Shown here piece after piece: positions 1-10,880 of a DNA stretch of 64,000 nt; the first letter of the stretch is position 1; each line of letters opens with the position of its first letter. The notes below the pieces were generated by a model. The model saw only the letters and a list, made by a program, of their open reading frames with translations, ran no database searches and was not told the DNA's origin. The DNA is from Bursaphelenchus xylophilus (lineage: Eukaryota > Nematoda > Chromadorea > Rhabditida > Aphelenchoididae): positions 7,068,001-7,132,000 of the forward strand of contig CAJFCV020000001.1 in NCBI GenBank assembly GCA_904066235.2, in the 5' to 3' direction. A program made the position numbers and the translations under genes.

Positions 1-398
1 ATACCTCCGATGTCCAGATCCATTCATGGGGCGTGTCATTTACTGAGGCGTTGGAACAGCAGATTCTTGGCATGTACTCGTACATGGCCGACGGGCTAAC
101 TAGTGTTGATGGCACGTATAGCATGGATTTTGAAGCTACGGGGGAAGACAGGGCCTCATTGGTTCTTCGTATTATGTCTGAATGTCTTTATTATTTCACA
201 TCCGAACCATTCTTTGTGGCCAAGTCTGTTCGTGTTATATATCAATCTGATGAAAAAATCCAAGTTAGAGCAGAAGGGGAGTCTTTCACGCTAGATAAGC
301 ATCAGCCCGGTACTGAAGTCAAAGCCATCACTTACTCCAACTTGCAAATACTTGAATCGGAATCGCGTGTTGATATTTTTGTTGTTGTTGATATCTAA
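1..398 (+). CDS. ZBTB8OS: Archease, 5'-partial
   Basis: Archease is a small activator of the RtcB tRNA-ligase complex and promotes guanylylation of RtcB during tRNA splicing and repair. The reading frame is open from base 3 and ends at TAA 396-398. The visible 131 residues begin TSDVQIHSWG, matching the family N-terminal His/Asp region, and run through SFTEALEQ, GTEVKAITYS and the C-terminal FVVVDI ending, so the protein ends at the normal place. Only the first few residues and upstream exons are missing, cut off by the window edge. The GTG at 33 is internal and not a start. The DDX18 start codon lies just 25 bases downstream on the same strand, suggesting co-transcription. Family assignment rests on remembered human and animal archease sequence. 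Confidence 0.9.
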   Translation, partial: TSDVQIHSWGVSFTEALEQQILGMYSYMADGLTSVDGTYSMDFEATGEDRASLVLRIMSECLYYFTSEPFFVAKSVRVIYQSDEKIQVRAEGESFTLDKHQPGTEVKAITYSNLQILESESRVDIFVVVDI

Positions 399-423
399 TT
401 TAATTTCGATAAATTTTAAGGAA

Positions 424-3400
424 ATGAATATCAATGTGGAGAAGAAAGTGATGAATCGGAAGCTGAGGCGACAGCGTCGAGGGAACCCTGCAGCTGCCGA
501 AGCCGATAGTTCTAATATTACACAAGAGGAAATCATGGCTCAGGAAGTTCCAGCCAAAAAGATTCGAACTGACCACCCGAATGAAGATAACAGCGAGCAC
601 GTTGTCAATGAATCTTCTGGAGTCAAATCCTCGATCCTAACAAATGTTGAATTCAAGTCTTTATGCGGAGAAGTGTGTGAACGTACTCTCTCTAAGCTGG
701 ATGATATGGGATACAAATACATGACGGAAATTCAGAACTTGACGATCAAGCCGTTGCTCGAAGTTAGTGTTATTCTTTTTTATTCAACTTGCATTTAGGG
801 TCGCGACGTCTTAGGGGCTGCAAAGACTGGAAGTGGCAAGACCCTGGCGTTCCTCATACCTGCCGTTGAATTGCTCCTAAAGCTAAATTGGAAACAGCAT
901 AATGGAACAGGAGTCGTTATCATCTCACCAACCAGAGAACTGAGTATGCAGACATATGGGGTGGTCAGTGAGCTTTTGGAGCAACACACGCAACTTACGC
1001 ATGGATTAGTAATGGGAGGGGCGAACCGAAATGCGGAGGCACAGCGATTACAGAGAGGTGTTGCGGTGCTCGTTGCTACACCAGGAAGATTATTGGATCA
1101 CTTGCAGGTAAGGTGCAGTCAGACTTAATTTTTTTTCATCTAGAATACCGAGGGATTTGTTTACAAACATATGAAATGTTTGGTCATTGATGAGGCAGAC
1201 AGGATATTGGACATAGGGTTCGAGGTTGAGATGAAGCAGATCTTGAAGTTGTTGCCAAAGAAACGCCAGTCAATGTTATTTTCAGCAACTCAGACCTCTA
1301 AAGTTGATGAGCTAATTAAAGCGGCATTAAACTCGAATCCCCTCAGAATTGGAGTGGAAGATAAAACCGCTGCTGAGGCTACAGTAGATGGACTTGAACA
1401 AGTATGATCTTTTTTTCACTTATGAAATATTTTAGGGGTACGTGGTCTGTCCATCAGAGAAAAGGTTTATGTTACTTTTCACATTTTTGAAGAAGAACAA
1501 AAGCAAAAAGATAATGGTATTCTTTTCTTCGTGTGCTTCAGTTAAGTACCACGCAGAGTTGCTTAATTATATCGATCTTCCTGTGATGGCAATCCATGTA
1601 AGTGTTTTAAGGGCAACAGTAATTTGGTAGGGTAAAAATTAGGACTCGATGACGTAACTCACTACATGTTAATATCGAATTTGTTATTGTTGAAGGCGTC
1701 ACCCAAAAACAGGTAGCATTCATTTTTTGAGGTGATGTTTGCACCATAACTTCCCCCTCAATGCATAGAATCACCCTTGAAAATTTCGAATAATACTAAC
1801 CGGTGGGACTGGCATGTATGCAAGTTTCGTTGCACTGTTAAAAAAAAACCGTTAGAAAGTTGCTCTAGTATTGCGCAAACAGGATGTCCAGAGAAATGTG
1901 CCGGAAATTTTTTGTCGATTTCTTGGCGCTCAATCAAGATATCAGAAAAATTCTTTTTGCAGGATAAAGAAGAATATGGGCGGTTTTTTGTGCAAAAGAA
2001 TCATTTTCTCCGCCAGCGCGGAAGGCAGTGTATTCGGCGGAGACTTTTGATCGCTTTTTTGATCATCGCACCAACTTTAAACGCTTTATTATGAACTTTG
2101 ATGGTTGAAACAAATATATGTGCATATTTTCATGTTTACCAAGTGTTCGGCGAAGGTATGGCGGACGCTCGCCGAATCGGCGGAGGCCATAACTCAGCTG
2201 CGGACAAGACATGGTCCAACACAATTCTTATGGCCTGGCAAGAACACCCTGCTGGCTTCGTATGCCTTCGAAAATTTTGTCACCAAGCTTTGGCAGAAGC
2301 TAAGCCATCGGAAAACCACTTGGTGCACCAGAAAACAACAAAATATTTTTTGTTCAAGTTTCCTTTTGCCTTGCTGTTTCAAACCTCCGCACGGTGCACT
2401 CGGACTTTATCGGTGTTGCAGCGACAGGCTGCACCGTGCAGTCGCTATATGGGATTGCATTGCGATGTCACTGTCTGTGTAATTTATTCCGTCAAAAATT
2501 TGAAGACTTTCCGGAAGTTTCAGCATCATAATATAGCGTTTAAAATTGGTGTGATGGCCAAAAAAGCGATCAAAAGTCTCCGCCGAATACACTACTTTCC
2601 GCGCTGGCGGAAAACATGATTCTTTCGGGCAAAAAACCGCCCAAATTCTTCTTTATCCTGCAAAAAGAATTTTTCGGATATCTTTATTGAGCGCCAAGAA
2701 ATCGACAAAAACTTTCCGGCACATTTCTCTGGACACCCTGTATAACAAGGGAAGTACTTCTTTAATTTTTTAAGGGTGCCTGTAGGCCCAAGTAGAGGAG
2801 AGTGGTGGCCCAAACTTCCTCCAAACCGTGATTTTGGATGCACACACGTCGGGCATAGACTAAACATCAAATTTTGAAAGTTTTGGCTCGCGCTTTGCAG
2901 GCGCCGCCGAGATATTGAATGATCTTTGCCGCCGAGAGAGTACGCTAAACGCGGAGATCGGTCATAAAGAAAAACACTTTCCCGTCATAACTTTGCTAGT
3001 TTCGTGCGGAAAAGAATTAATTTCTTGTGCAAACTTACGGGGTAAACAGGTATGAAACTTTTCGTGCCGAAATTCGGCAAAAATTCTTAAATTTTCGCCG
3101 AATCTCGGTTTTTTCTGCAAAGCGCGAGCTGGGGTTTAGAAAAAAATATTTTAACTTTGTGGTAAGTTACATCAAAATCTGAGCGTCGCACTGGGGAGAC
3201 TTCCCCTGTTAGTTAGAATAACATTGGATTTGCAACTAAGTGTTAAAACATGTAGCAAAGGTGGATAACTCCACCAAATTGTTGCGGTCGCCGGGCGACA
3301 ACGGATTGTAGTCCAGCACAGCATTTCAAATAGTTTATCATATTTTTTAGGGGAAACAGAAGCAACAAAAACGGACATGTACCTTCTTCCAGTTTTGTCA

Positions 3401-3998
3401 AGCCAAGTCCGGAACTTTGTTATGTACTGATGTTGCGGCCAGAGGATTAGATATTCCTCAAGTTGATTGGATTGTCCAATATGATCCTCCAGATGAGCCC
3501 CGTGAATATATTCATAGGGTTGGAAGAACAGCCAGAGGAGAAACAGGCACAGGTCATGCTCTGCTCATTCTACGACCCGAGGAATTGGGGTTCCTCAGAT
3601 ATTTAAAACAAGCGCGAGTTACTCTGAATGAGTTTGACTTTTCATGGAACAAGGTCGCTGATGTTCAGGCACAGCTTGAGAACATAATTAAACAAAATTA
3701 CTACCTCAACAAGTCGGCTAAAGAAGCCTACAAGTAAGTTTTTATTAAACATTGTTTTTTGATTTTTTCGTTTCATAATTTTTGCGGATTTAGAGGTTAT
3801 GTGAGATCATACGATTCGCATTCTTTGAAAGATATCTTTGACGTTCAAACCTTGGACCTCGTCAAAGTGGCCAAGTCCTTCGGATTCGACGCCCCGCCCT
3901 TCGTTGAGCTACCTGTCAGCCAAAAAGTCCAGGTCCGGGAGAAATATGCAGGGGCTGGATTCACCAAGAAAGGAAAGAAATTTTACAAAAAGAACTAA
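424..3998 (+). CDS. DDX18: DEAD-box RNA helicase DDX18/Has1
   Basis: Nucleolar ATP-dependent RNA helicase needed for pre-rRNA processing, mainly of the 60S subunit. Exons: 424-762, 799-1107, 1144-1401, 1436-1597, 3351-3733, 3794-3998 (551 aa). All helicase motifs are present: AAKTGSGKT (motif I), PTRELSMQ (Ia), TPGR (Ib), DEAD (II), SAT (III), TDVAARGLD (V) and HRVGRTARG (VI). The C-terminal block with [14 protein letters not shown] and [12 protein letters not shown] is specific to the DDX18/Has1 group. The basic N-terminus (RKLRRQRRG) suits nucleolar targeting. Four introns are 34-60 bases, but intron 4 is 1,753 bases and holds two transposable elements (1880-2740, 2745-3209). The start is ATG 424, three bases after a TTTTAAG acceptor-like sequence and 25 bases after the archease stop. 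AATAAA at 4033 is the likely poly(A) signal. Confidence 0.95.
1880..2740. mobile_element. Fold-back DNA element in DDX18 intron 4
   Basis: Two diverged arms of roughly 220 bases face each other. The left end reads CAGGATGTCCAGAGAAATGT and the right end is the inverse complement, CTGGACACCCTG. TA follows the right end, while AA (probably a mutated TA) precedes the left. The ends and TA site fit a non-autonomous Tc1/mariner-type element. No transposase is seen. Central sequence (about 2260-2560) recurs at 60465-60745 and, inverted, at 62800-62985; arm-like sequence recurs at 62660-62790. Confidence 0.75.
2745..3209. mobile_element. ACAAGGG-family element, copy 1
   Basis: The left end is ACAAGGGAAGTAC and the right end GACTTCCCCTGT. 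TA flanks both ends (2743-2744 and 3210-3211), fitting a TA-targeting non-autonomous DNA transposon. Family hallmarks are CTGAGCGTCGCACT near the ends and CTGCAAAGCGCGAGC inside. It lies four bases after the previous element in the DDX18 intron. Other copies: 10267-10700, 38811-39925, and the 5'-truncated 55500-55667. Confidence 0.7.
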
Positions 3999-4300
3999 CT
4001 CTTTCCAATGTTGTTGATTTTACTGTTGACCAAATAAACTGTTTTTGGGTTATTACGAGGATGCTATTTTATATTCGTCTTGTGAGACCTGTTTCCCATG
4101 TTTCGCCAGATCCGGATATCATTATTTTATTGCGGTTGCAATCCAAGAATTCGATTGCCGCGCGGTCAATGCCCCGAGGCACGTTCTCTTGCGCGATCAT
4201 CTTTTCACCGCCATGTTGACGCGAGTGATGCCCTCAAGCCAGTTCTTATCACTCAACTCCTAGACTCTCTGTGTTTCCTCATTGACACCACTTCTGGGTC
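3999..4300. other. Intergenic DDX18 to ZP gene
   Basis: About 300 bases with AATAAA at 4033-4038, 35 bases after the DDX18 stop and the probable poly(A) signal. The remainder should hold the promoter of the ZP gene. No other gene is seen. Confidence 0.6.
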
Positions 4301-5670
4301 ATGATCCTGTGGCTTGTCGTTGTCCTAGGCTTTGTCCATGCCATCCCCATCCCAAATGGCCAACTCGGTGAGTCCCGGCATACTGTAGAGAACCTCCGAT
4401 TAAGGTCGAGCTGAAATTGAATGTGGCGAAGACAACATTGAAATTGTGTTTCTGACCGAGGATGTTTTCCAAGGACGAGTTTTTGTGGTTGGCCATTCCA
4501 ATGAAACAGAATGCAGTTCCAGAGACATTGGCAGGAAAACGACTTCAATTGTCATCCCAAAAAATAAATGCGGAGTGACCATAACTAGATCTGTGAGGTA
4601 AATCTGGCTCTCTAAAAGTCGTTTAGGCGAATCCCCCAGGGCTACTAATCTCTACCAAGGTCATGATATCCTTCCACGACGAGTTTATTACGAAAGTAGA
4701 CAGGGGGTACGAAATCTCCTGCTTCTACATGGAAGCCGAGAAGACCGTCACTTACCCTGTCTCGGTGTCAATGGCAAGCCTCCAACCGGTCACTCAAAAC
4801 GCCGAGATGCCGAGGTGTCGCTACGAAGTGTTAGATCCGTTTACAAAGAAACCCGTGTCCATAGTATCAGTGGGGAACAAATTATTGCATCGTTGGGTTT
4901 GCGATTCCGGTTCTCCCGGTAGGTTTCTATTTGTTCATAATCTCGCGGTCCCATGCACTTCTCATTAAGGGGAGGGTACCGTCCACCTTCCATGGTCCAA
5001 TCGGTAACTAAGCGATATGAAATGCATTACATTCCAGATCTATGGTGTATGACAGTTCATTCCTGCTTTGTGGAAGACGGTTCTGGTACAGAAATTGTCA
5101 TTCTCAATGATAAAGGGTATGGAAAATGTCGTCTACAACTGCAATATTAAAAGTAAAATCTTATTTTCTGATGTTATTACAGCTGTGCAATCGACCGATA
5201 CCTCTTGGATAATCTCGAGTATGGGCCGGGCTTGCTTCAGGCACAGAAAGAAGCCCATGCTTTCAAATTTGCGGATAGGATAGTGGTCAACTTCCAATGC
5301 AGCATCAAATTGGACATCAAAGACGGGGAATGTGGGGTAAGGACCGCCGCCTTGTTCTTTGGGTTATTACATCTTGAGTGCGTCTAACTGATTTCAGGTC
5401 CCCAAATGCCCTGATCTCACCCATCAGAAGCCGCGTTTAATCAACAAACGATCTCACAGCGAGTCCAGCCATGATCACAGTGATGTGGAAGTGAGAGCGC
5501 CATCTATCGAAGTCCTTGAACATGATCTTTCCGAGATTTCTTCGGCAATCGCTATGAACGAGGACTGTGTTCCTTACAATAGGTTCTTTTTCATCATCTC
5601 AATCACCAGTTTATTCTCGAGTGCCGTCACAGCCACAATATTCAGGCTGGCCCGGAATCGATGGCTGTAG
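4301..5670 (+). CDS. Cuticlin-like ZP-domain membrane protein
   Basis: Nematode cuticlin-like (CUTL) protein, predicted to be secreted or membrane-tethered and to polymerise in the cuticle through its ZP domain. Exons: 4301-4367, 4405-4592, 4627-4918, 5038-5116, 5183-5336, 5398-5670 (350 aa). Exon 1 encodes a signal peptide (MILWLVVVLGFVHA). The ZP domain starts at AEIECGEDNIEIVFLTED and has the usual features: QGRVFVVGH, KVDRGYEISCFYMEAEK, HSCFVEDG and NLEYGPGLL followed by AHAFKFADR. Spaced cysteines fit the family. After ECGVPKCPDL comes an RLINKR basic site that a furin-type protease might cut. A hydrophobic segment (FFFIISITSLF and onward) near the C-terminus looks like a membrane anchor. 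AATAAA at 5705. The exon 1-2 and 2-3 junctions were picked by phase and family fit; their introns are 37 and 34 bases. Confidence 0.88.
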
Positions 5671-6323
5671 ACGATCCGAGTCTTAATCATCATAAACGTA
5701 TTTTAATAAAGTATTTATTTTGTTTCGGTTTAATATTTCCGGAATAAAACTCTTCTAAGCGGTCCTACCGCAAAACTTTGTTGTGATCTGTATATAGTAG
5801 TATTGTAAGATTTGTTTTTTACTTCTCTAAAACGTCCTAAAGCAAAAATTAGGGTTCCGCCACGTTAATCTGCATAAACATTTCAGGTTTCTTTCATTTT
5901 AAAGGATTACAGGCCGCCAGTTTCGAAACATATTATTGTGTACGTGCTTCAAAGACTGTTAACGGCACAAGACGACTTCTAACGGTGTAAACCCGATTAT
6001 CCAGGAGCCCGTTTCTAAAGGAATTAACAAAGAGTGAGACTTGACTCAGAACACTTGACCCACCACGACGAATAGCGCGGAATTAGTCAGGAAAGAGAAA
6101 GAAAGAGATTCGGTGCGACCTTGCAGATGGAAGGAATCACTTGAGTATAGTACACACTTCTTTCTGATTTTTTTCGTTTTTATCAAATTTTTGCGAAAAA
6201 TGAGGTTCAAATGTTTTAAATTATTTTTGATATTCGAAATTGTTTTAACATTAACTTTCCCACCCCTTTTGTTTGTTTACAGTTTTATATACGAGTTCAG
6301 AGTGAGATTACTTGTTTTAGAAG
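5671..6323. other. Intergenic, ZP gene to hsf-1
   Basis: AATAAA at 5705-5710 serves the ZP gene. The rest is AT-rich, with a purine-rich run (AAAGAGAAAGAAAGAGA near 6093) and a T-rich tract before the hsf-1 start. The last bases, CTTGTTTTAG then AAG then ATG 6324, form a 3' splice site that is probably used for trans-splicing. No other gene is seen. Confidence 0.55.
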
Positions 6324-8288
6324 ATGTCGTATCTGGATGGAAAAGATGTCAAACCACAGGCGGCTCAACCTTTGATATTAAAGGAGGATGACAAGATTCC
6401 TCTTTTTTTGGTCAAGTTATGGAACATAGTGGAAGATCCCTCTTATTACGAAGTTATTCGGTGGGACGAGGTAAGAATTCCTGTGTCCAATAAGTTTTTA
6501 CGTAATTCGGTTTTTGGTTTACCTAGGAACTTTTTGTACATTTTTTTTACGTCATTACTTTATTACAATCGTAAATGTTTCAGAGTGGTTATAGTTTCCA
6601 TATACTGGACCCGTACTCATTTTGCAGGAACGTTCTGCCGCAATACTTCAAGCATAATAACTTGAACAGTTTGATACGACAATTAAACATGTGTAAGTTC
6701 TTCAGAATTTGTGTACATCTTCTTTTAGACGGCTTCCGAAAGATGACCCCGATCGAAAGGACCAGCCTTGCTCGAGCAGAATCTGATCAGGATCATCTGG
6801 AGTTTTCTCATCCTTGTTTTGTTCGAGATCATCCAGAATTATTAGTTAATATCAAAAGGAAAGCACCAACAGCGAAGCAAAGCACAAACGATGGAACTGT
6901 CAGCGTTCCTGCTAAGGATTTGACTGCCGTCTTCGAAGAATTGAGATCCCTTAGAGAAAGACAGAAACAGATGGAATCGAGAATGGGGGATCTTACTAAG
7001 TATGCGACTCCTGTAATTATATAAGAGAGGTTCCTCTATATTTTTCTGCCGTGAGGCTCAGCGACGATTTTCGCCCATTTCAACTTTTTTGTTCCGCACT
7101 GTGCAGGGCCCACAATAGGCAAAAAGGTGGTGTAAACGTTACAGCGCCGAGGATTTTTTGAAACGTGCAAAATTTTTGCTGATTGTTGACATTGGACAGT
7201 GCAGGAAAAATTGAAATTCATGGCTGAGCGGCATGGCCGAAAAAATTTAGCGGGGATTTCTCTTATGTGTGTTGTTTAGGGAAAATGAATTAATTTGGCA
7301 GGAGATGAGCAACATGCGAGGAGCACATGTTAAACAACAACAAATTGTGACCAAACTGGTGCAGTTTATGGTTACTATGCTTCAGCCGTCCAAAAGATTG
7401 GGGAAACGGCCGGTTTTAGCCATTGATGACGAAACGGCGGCCAAGCGTATGCGAATGGTGTCCGACATTTCACTTCAAGCCATTCAACAAAACAATGTTT
7501 CTGACGTTTTAGATCGTTTAATGAGAGATTTCGCTTCTAACTCCGCTCAAAACAATTATCGTCAGATGCCCGTGGAAGTAAACCGCCCAAATACTTGCAT
7601 AAACCAATCAAATGGTCCTATAATTTCTGATGTGACTGAAGAGATGGACCATCTGGGTCCGCCATCCACAGGAAAGATGAAGGGAACTACTCCTTCGTCC
7701 TCCTTTATGAATCAATATCAATCTCCGCAGAATATGTATTACCCTTCAACGGTGGGTTCCGTAAAGCAGTAATTCATTTTTTAAGAGTGGGGTACGGAAT
7801 AATATGAATTGTCTCCCCAATCAAAGACTAATGGAAAATATTCCATCGAATGCTCAGGGACAACCCCCGTTGGGGCTTCAAGGACAGAGGTACGTTGAGG
7901 CTAGTTATTTATTTGTTTTAGCGCCGTTCCACCAACTTCTCAAGTTGTGTATCAGGCACCTGAAGTCCGGCTTGATCCTCAGAATTGTGTTCGTCCTTCG
8001 AATGCGACGGTGATCTCCCAGCCGTCCCCGGATCCGTTGATTACTTCCCCGTCTTCTGCTCCCAATCTAAATATCTCTCCATCCGAGTTTGCGGAGTATC
8101 TGAACAGTGTTGATGATTCGATCGAGAATTGCCGCGGATTAATAGGAGGACATTGGGACGACCTCGACCTCGACGGGCTCTTAGATTTCAACCCAAAATC
8201 AGCGGAGGGACAATCCAAGCCTTCCCCCAGCCAGAGTCCGTCTGCCCCTCCCAATCGTCATCCCACATATGAAACTCAACCTTACTAG
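6324..8288 (+). CDS. hsf-1: Heat shock transcription factor HSF-1
   Basis: Trimeric nuclear activator of heat-shock genes. Exons: 6324-6470, 6584-6692, 6729-6999, 7280-7751, 7786-7889, 7922-8288 (489 aa). The DNA-binding domain spans about residues 23-130: IPLFLVKLWNIVED, SGYSFHILDPYSFCRNVLPQ, FKHNNLNSLIRQLNMYGF (recognition helix) and FSHPCFVRDHPELL. A leucine/isoleucine heptad coiled coil for trimerisation follows (LTAVFEELRSLRERQKQMES through IWQEMSNMRG and IVTKLVQFMV). The C-terminus carries an acidic, hydrophobic patch (WDDLDLDGLLDF) typical of an activation domain, then a Pro/Ser tail. The exon 4 end was set at 7751 to give a 34-base intron; using GTAAAG at 7761 would leave only 25 bases. 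AATAAA near 8330. hsf-1 and CASC3 converge. Confidence 0.95.
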
Positions 8289-8329
8289 AATGCCGTTTGT
8301 GGGAGGCTCTTAAATGAATTAACTATACA

Positions 8330-8335
8330 AATAAA
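8330..8335 (+). terminator. Poly(A) signal of hsf-1
   Basis: AATAAA lies 42 bases after the hsf-1 stop and before the convergent CASC3 stop at 8488. Confidence 0.6.
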
Positions 8336-8487
8336 CGGATAGTTTGGGTGGTTGGGTTTTAATTATACGACCTGATGTCAAATATAATTACTTTTATGTA
8401 AAGTGCGGGCGTTATAAAAAATAAATACAGATAAAAAATGAGAGATTTTTGTTTCCGGAGGTAAAGTGTAACTTTGGATAGAGATAA

Positions 8488-9846
8488 TTACTGTGGCGGT
8501 ACAAACTGCAGCCGTCTTCTCTCACGTGGTTGCGGTGGCGGCCTTTGGACGTGAGTTTTCGGGTCGAAGTAGACGGCGTCCGTTGGTTGTCTCGGTCTTG
8601 CATTAAAACTGTTTTGTACTGCCGGAGCATGTCCCAGAGATGGACCTGCTAGTGTTACAGAAACTGGAACCAACCCAACAGGAAGCGCTGGAGCGGGGGC
8701 GTGGCGAAGAGAACGTTTACGAATATCAGGCTGAAAATAGCAAAAATTACAAACGTTAAAATCATCGAAAGACAACATGTTTCCTAAATAGTAACTATAC
8801 GATCACTAAACTATATGTTCCCCCAAAAATCTCTCACCTGGTGATAGTTTCGATTCAAACCATTTGTTTCTCCATCATCTATGTCTTTGGTTACAGAATT
8901 TGTAACAGTAAGGCGACTAAATTGTTTGCCAATGGTGTCATGTCCACAATCAGGATTACCCTCTCCATGACTTTTTCTGTTCTGCAGGGCTGATCTTTTA
9001 AATGTTCGTGGACCTCGAGGCCTTGTCTGTCGTTCTGGTCCCTTTTCTTCTCGTCTTGCTATAGATTGACGTTTAAATTGTCCAGGTTTACTCCTGGGCA
9101 CTCCGTCGGCTTCTTTTTTGCTTGGTGGATCCTTCCTTACGCTTTGACTTGCCCCTGGAGTCTGGCTCTTCTCGTCTGATCTTATATCAAAACCATAAAC
9201 ATTCTCCAATTCACGACTTGACTTTGGTGTCTGACGCTTTTCGTTATATAAATCATGAGTCCATTTCCCATCAGCTCGAGTTTTCTTGGTATTATCGCCA
9301 GTAGTCTGCTCATTTTCTCCAGAAGACCTCGTGTCGTGCATGTAAAAAAGACCGCCTTTGGGAATATACGCCGGGTTCGTCTTCACCTCATCGTCATCAA
9401 GTTCATCCCCTTCCTAAAACACAATATTTATTTAACCCAAAAAGAGGTACCTTCGTTTCTTCTGGTTTCACAGGATCCTCCGACAATTTGTTCTCATTAT
9501 TGACCGCAGGTTCTTCTGGAGCGGCATCTTTGATTGCATCGTCCAGCTCTTTCGATTCCGCGTCGTCCAATTTTTTCGTATCAGCTATTAGTTCAATTTT
9601 TTCATTTATCTCAATTTCTTCTTCATTTTTTGCATTTTCTGTGGTGTCAACGACGCTTGGGGTTACACTTTCATTCTTGCTTTCAGCACCTTCATCAGTG
9701 GCTATTGGTGGGGTTTTGTTGCCGTTTTTGATGTCCCCTTCTACAATTGAATTATCTGTTTCGGTCTCTGCTGGAGCTACGATATTCACTTCAGTGGCTA
9801 CAGAAGACACATTAGATGCGTCAGCAACGTCTTTTGTACTTTCCAT
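8488..9846 (-). CDS. CASC3: CASC3/Barentsz, exon junction complex subunit
   Basis: Core component of the exon junction complex that binds eIF4A3 and RNA through its SELOR domain, linking splicing to mRNA localisation and nonsense-mediated decay. Exons (minus strand): 9846-9451, 9413-8838, 8730-8488 (404 aa). Exon 1 encodes an acidic, low-complexity N-terminus. Exon 2 opens with EGDELDDDEVKTNPAYIPKG and carries the SELOR signature: YIPKGGLFYMHDTR, then DGKWTHDLYNEKRQTPKSS and VYGFDIRS. A basic Arg/Lys/Pro tail follows, ending in RPPPQPRERRRLQF. The ATG at 9846 lies 10 bases downstream of TTATTTAG, a probable trans-splice acceptor. SMG-1, another NMD factor, lies 20 kb away, but nothing links them beyond being neighbours. 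Confidence 0.9.
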
Positions 9847-10266
9847 CGGATGTTCTAAATAACAAAAATTGTTTGTTTAAAGAAATTCAAGTAAACCCAC
9901 ATTAATATTTACAAACAGGTAAGAATGAGTAATGTACAATAATAATGGAAGAATGTGAGTATGAAAATCTTCTATTATCCAGATATATCCGTTTTTTAGG
10001 TGCGCACGGCTGTTCACACAGAAGAAAAGCGTGTCTGTCCTTCGTTATTTTTTGAAGCGGGGCGCAGCTCGCGTAAGGAAAAAAACAACTGTTTTACATA
10101 TACTGTAACTTCTAATCTAACAGTCGAAATAAAAATTGCCTACTCCACGGCAAACTGCAATTTGTCTTTGATATAATGACGTATTAATAGGGTTGTTAAT
10201 TTGACAGATTTTTTCAAAATGACGTCAAATTGCTTCAAATTGCCGTGATTTTCGTCATTTTGGCTG

Positions 10267-10700
10267 ACAGGGGAAGTACCCCAAGTGCGACGCTCAGATT
10301 TTGATGAAACTTGGCACAGATTTAGAGTAATTTTGTCTAAAATATATGCGAGAGTCCTAGCTCGCACTTTGCAGAAACAGCCGAGATTTTTAGATCGAAA
10401 GTGGGCGAAAATTTAGGACTTTTTGCCGAACTTCGGCACGAAAAGTTGCTTACCTATTTCTACAGTAACGGGTAATCTTTCCACAAAAAGTCAATTTTCT
10501 TCGTACGAAACTGCCAAAGTTATGGCCAAAAAGCGTTCTTCTCTCTGACCGCTCTCCGCGTTAGGCGTACTCTCTCCGCGGCAAAAATGGTTCAATATCT
10601 CGGTGGCGCTTGCAAAGCGCGAGCTAAAACTTTCAGGAATTGATATCTAGTTGAAAATTTAAAGAAAATCTGAGCGTCGTACTTGGGGTACTTCCCGTGT
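10267..10700. mobile_element. ACAAGGG-family element, copy 2
   Basis: The left end is ACAGGGGAAGTACCCC followed by GTGCGACGCTCAGATTTTGA; the right end is CTGAGCGTCGTACTTGGGG then CTTCCCGTGT. It sits inside the hAT-type MITE and contains both AGCTCGCACTTTGCAG and the inverse motif GCAAAGCGCGAGCT. Confidence 0.75.
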
Positions 10701-10880
10701 GAATTGAAAATTCTGATTTAAAAAGCTTTCAAACGCGAATTTTTAACATAAACTATGATGATACCGATAATATTACTCGGTTTTGCTACTTATTGACAAG
10801 CTGCAGAAATGCAAATATTAAAATTTCTTACGATTTTTTAGCAAAAATCTACAAAAATTTCCAAAAAAAAGTTCAATTTG

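Noticed and set aside
2098..2619. 173-residue open frame in the DDX18 intron, possible transposase remnant
   Set aside because: It overlaps the repeat core, and the same words elsewhere are read in other frames; no DDE or helix-turn-helix motif could be seen.
9488..9862. Ser-rich plus-strand open frame opposite CASC3 exon 1
   Set aside because: Mirror of the acidic low-complexity N-terminus of CASC3.
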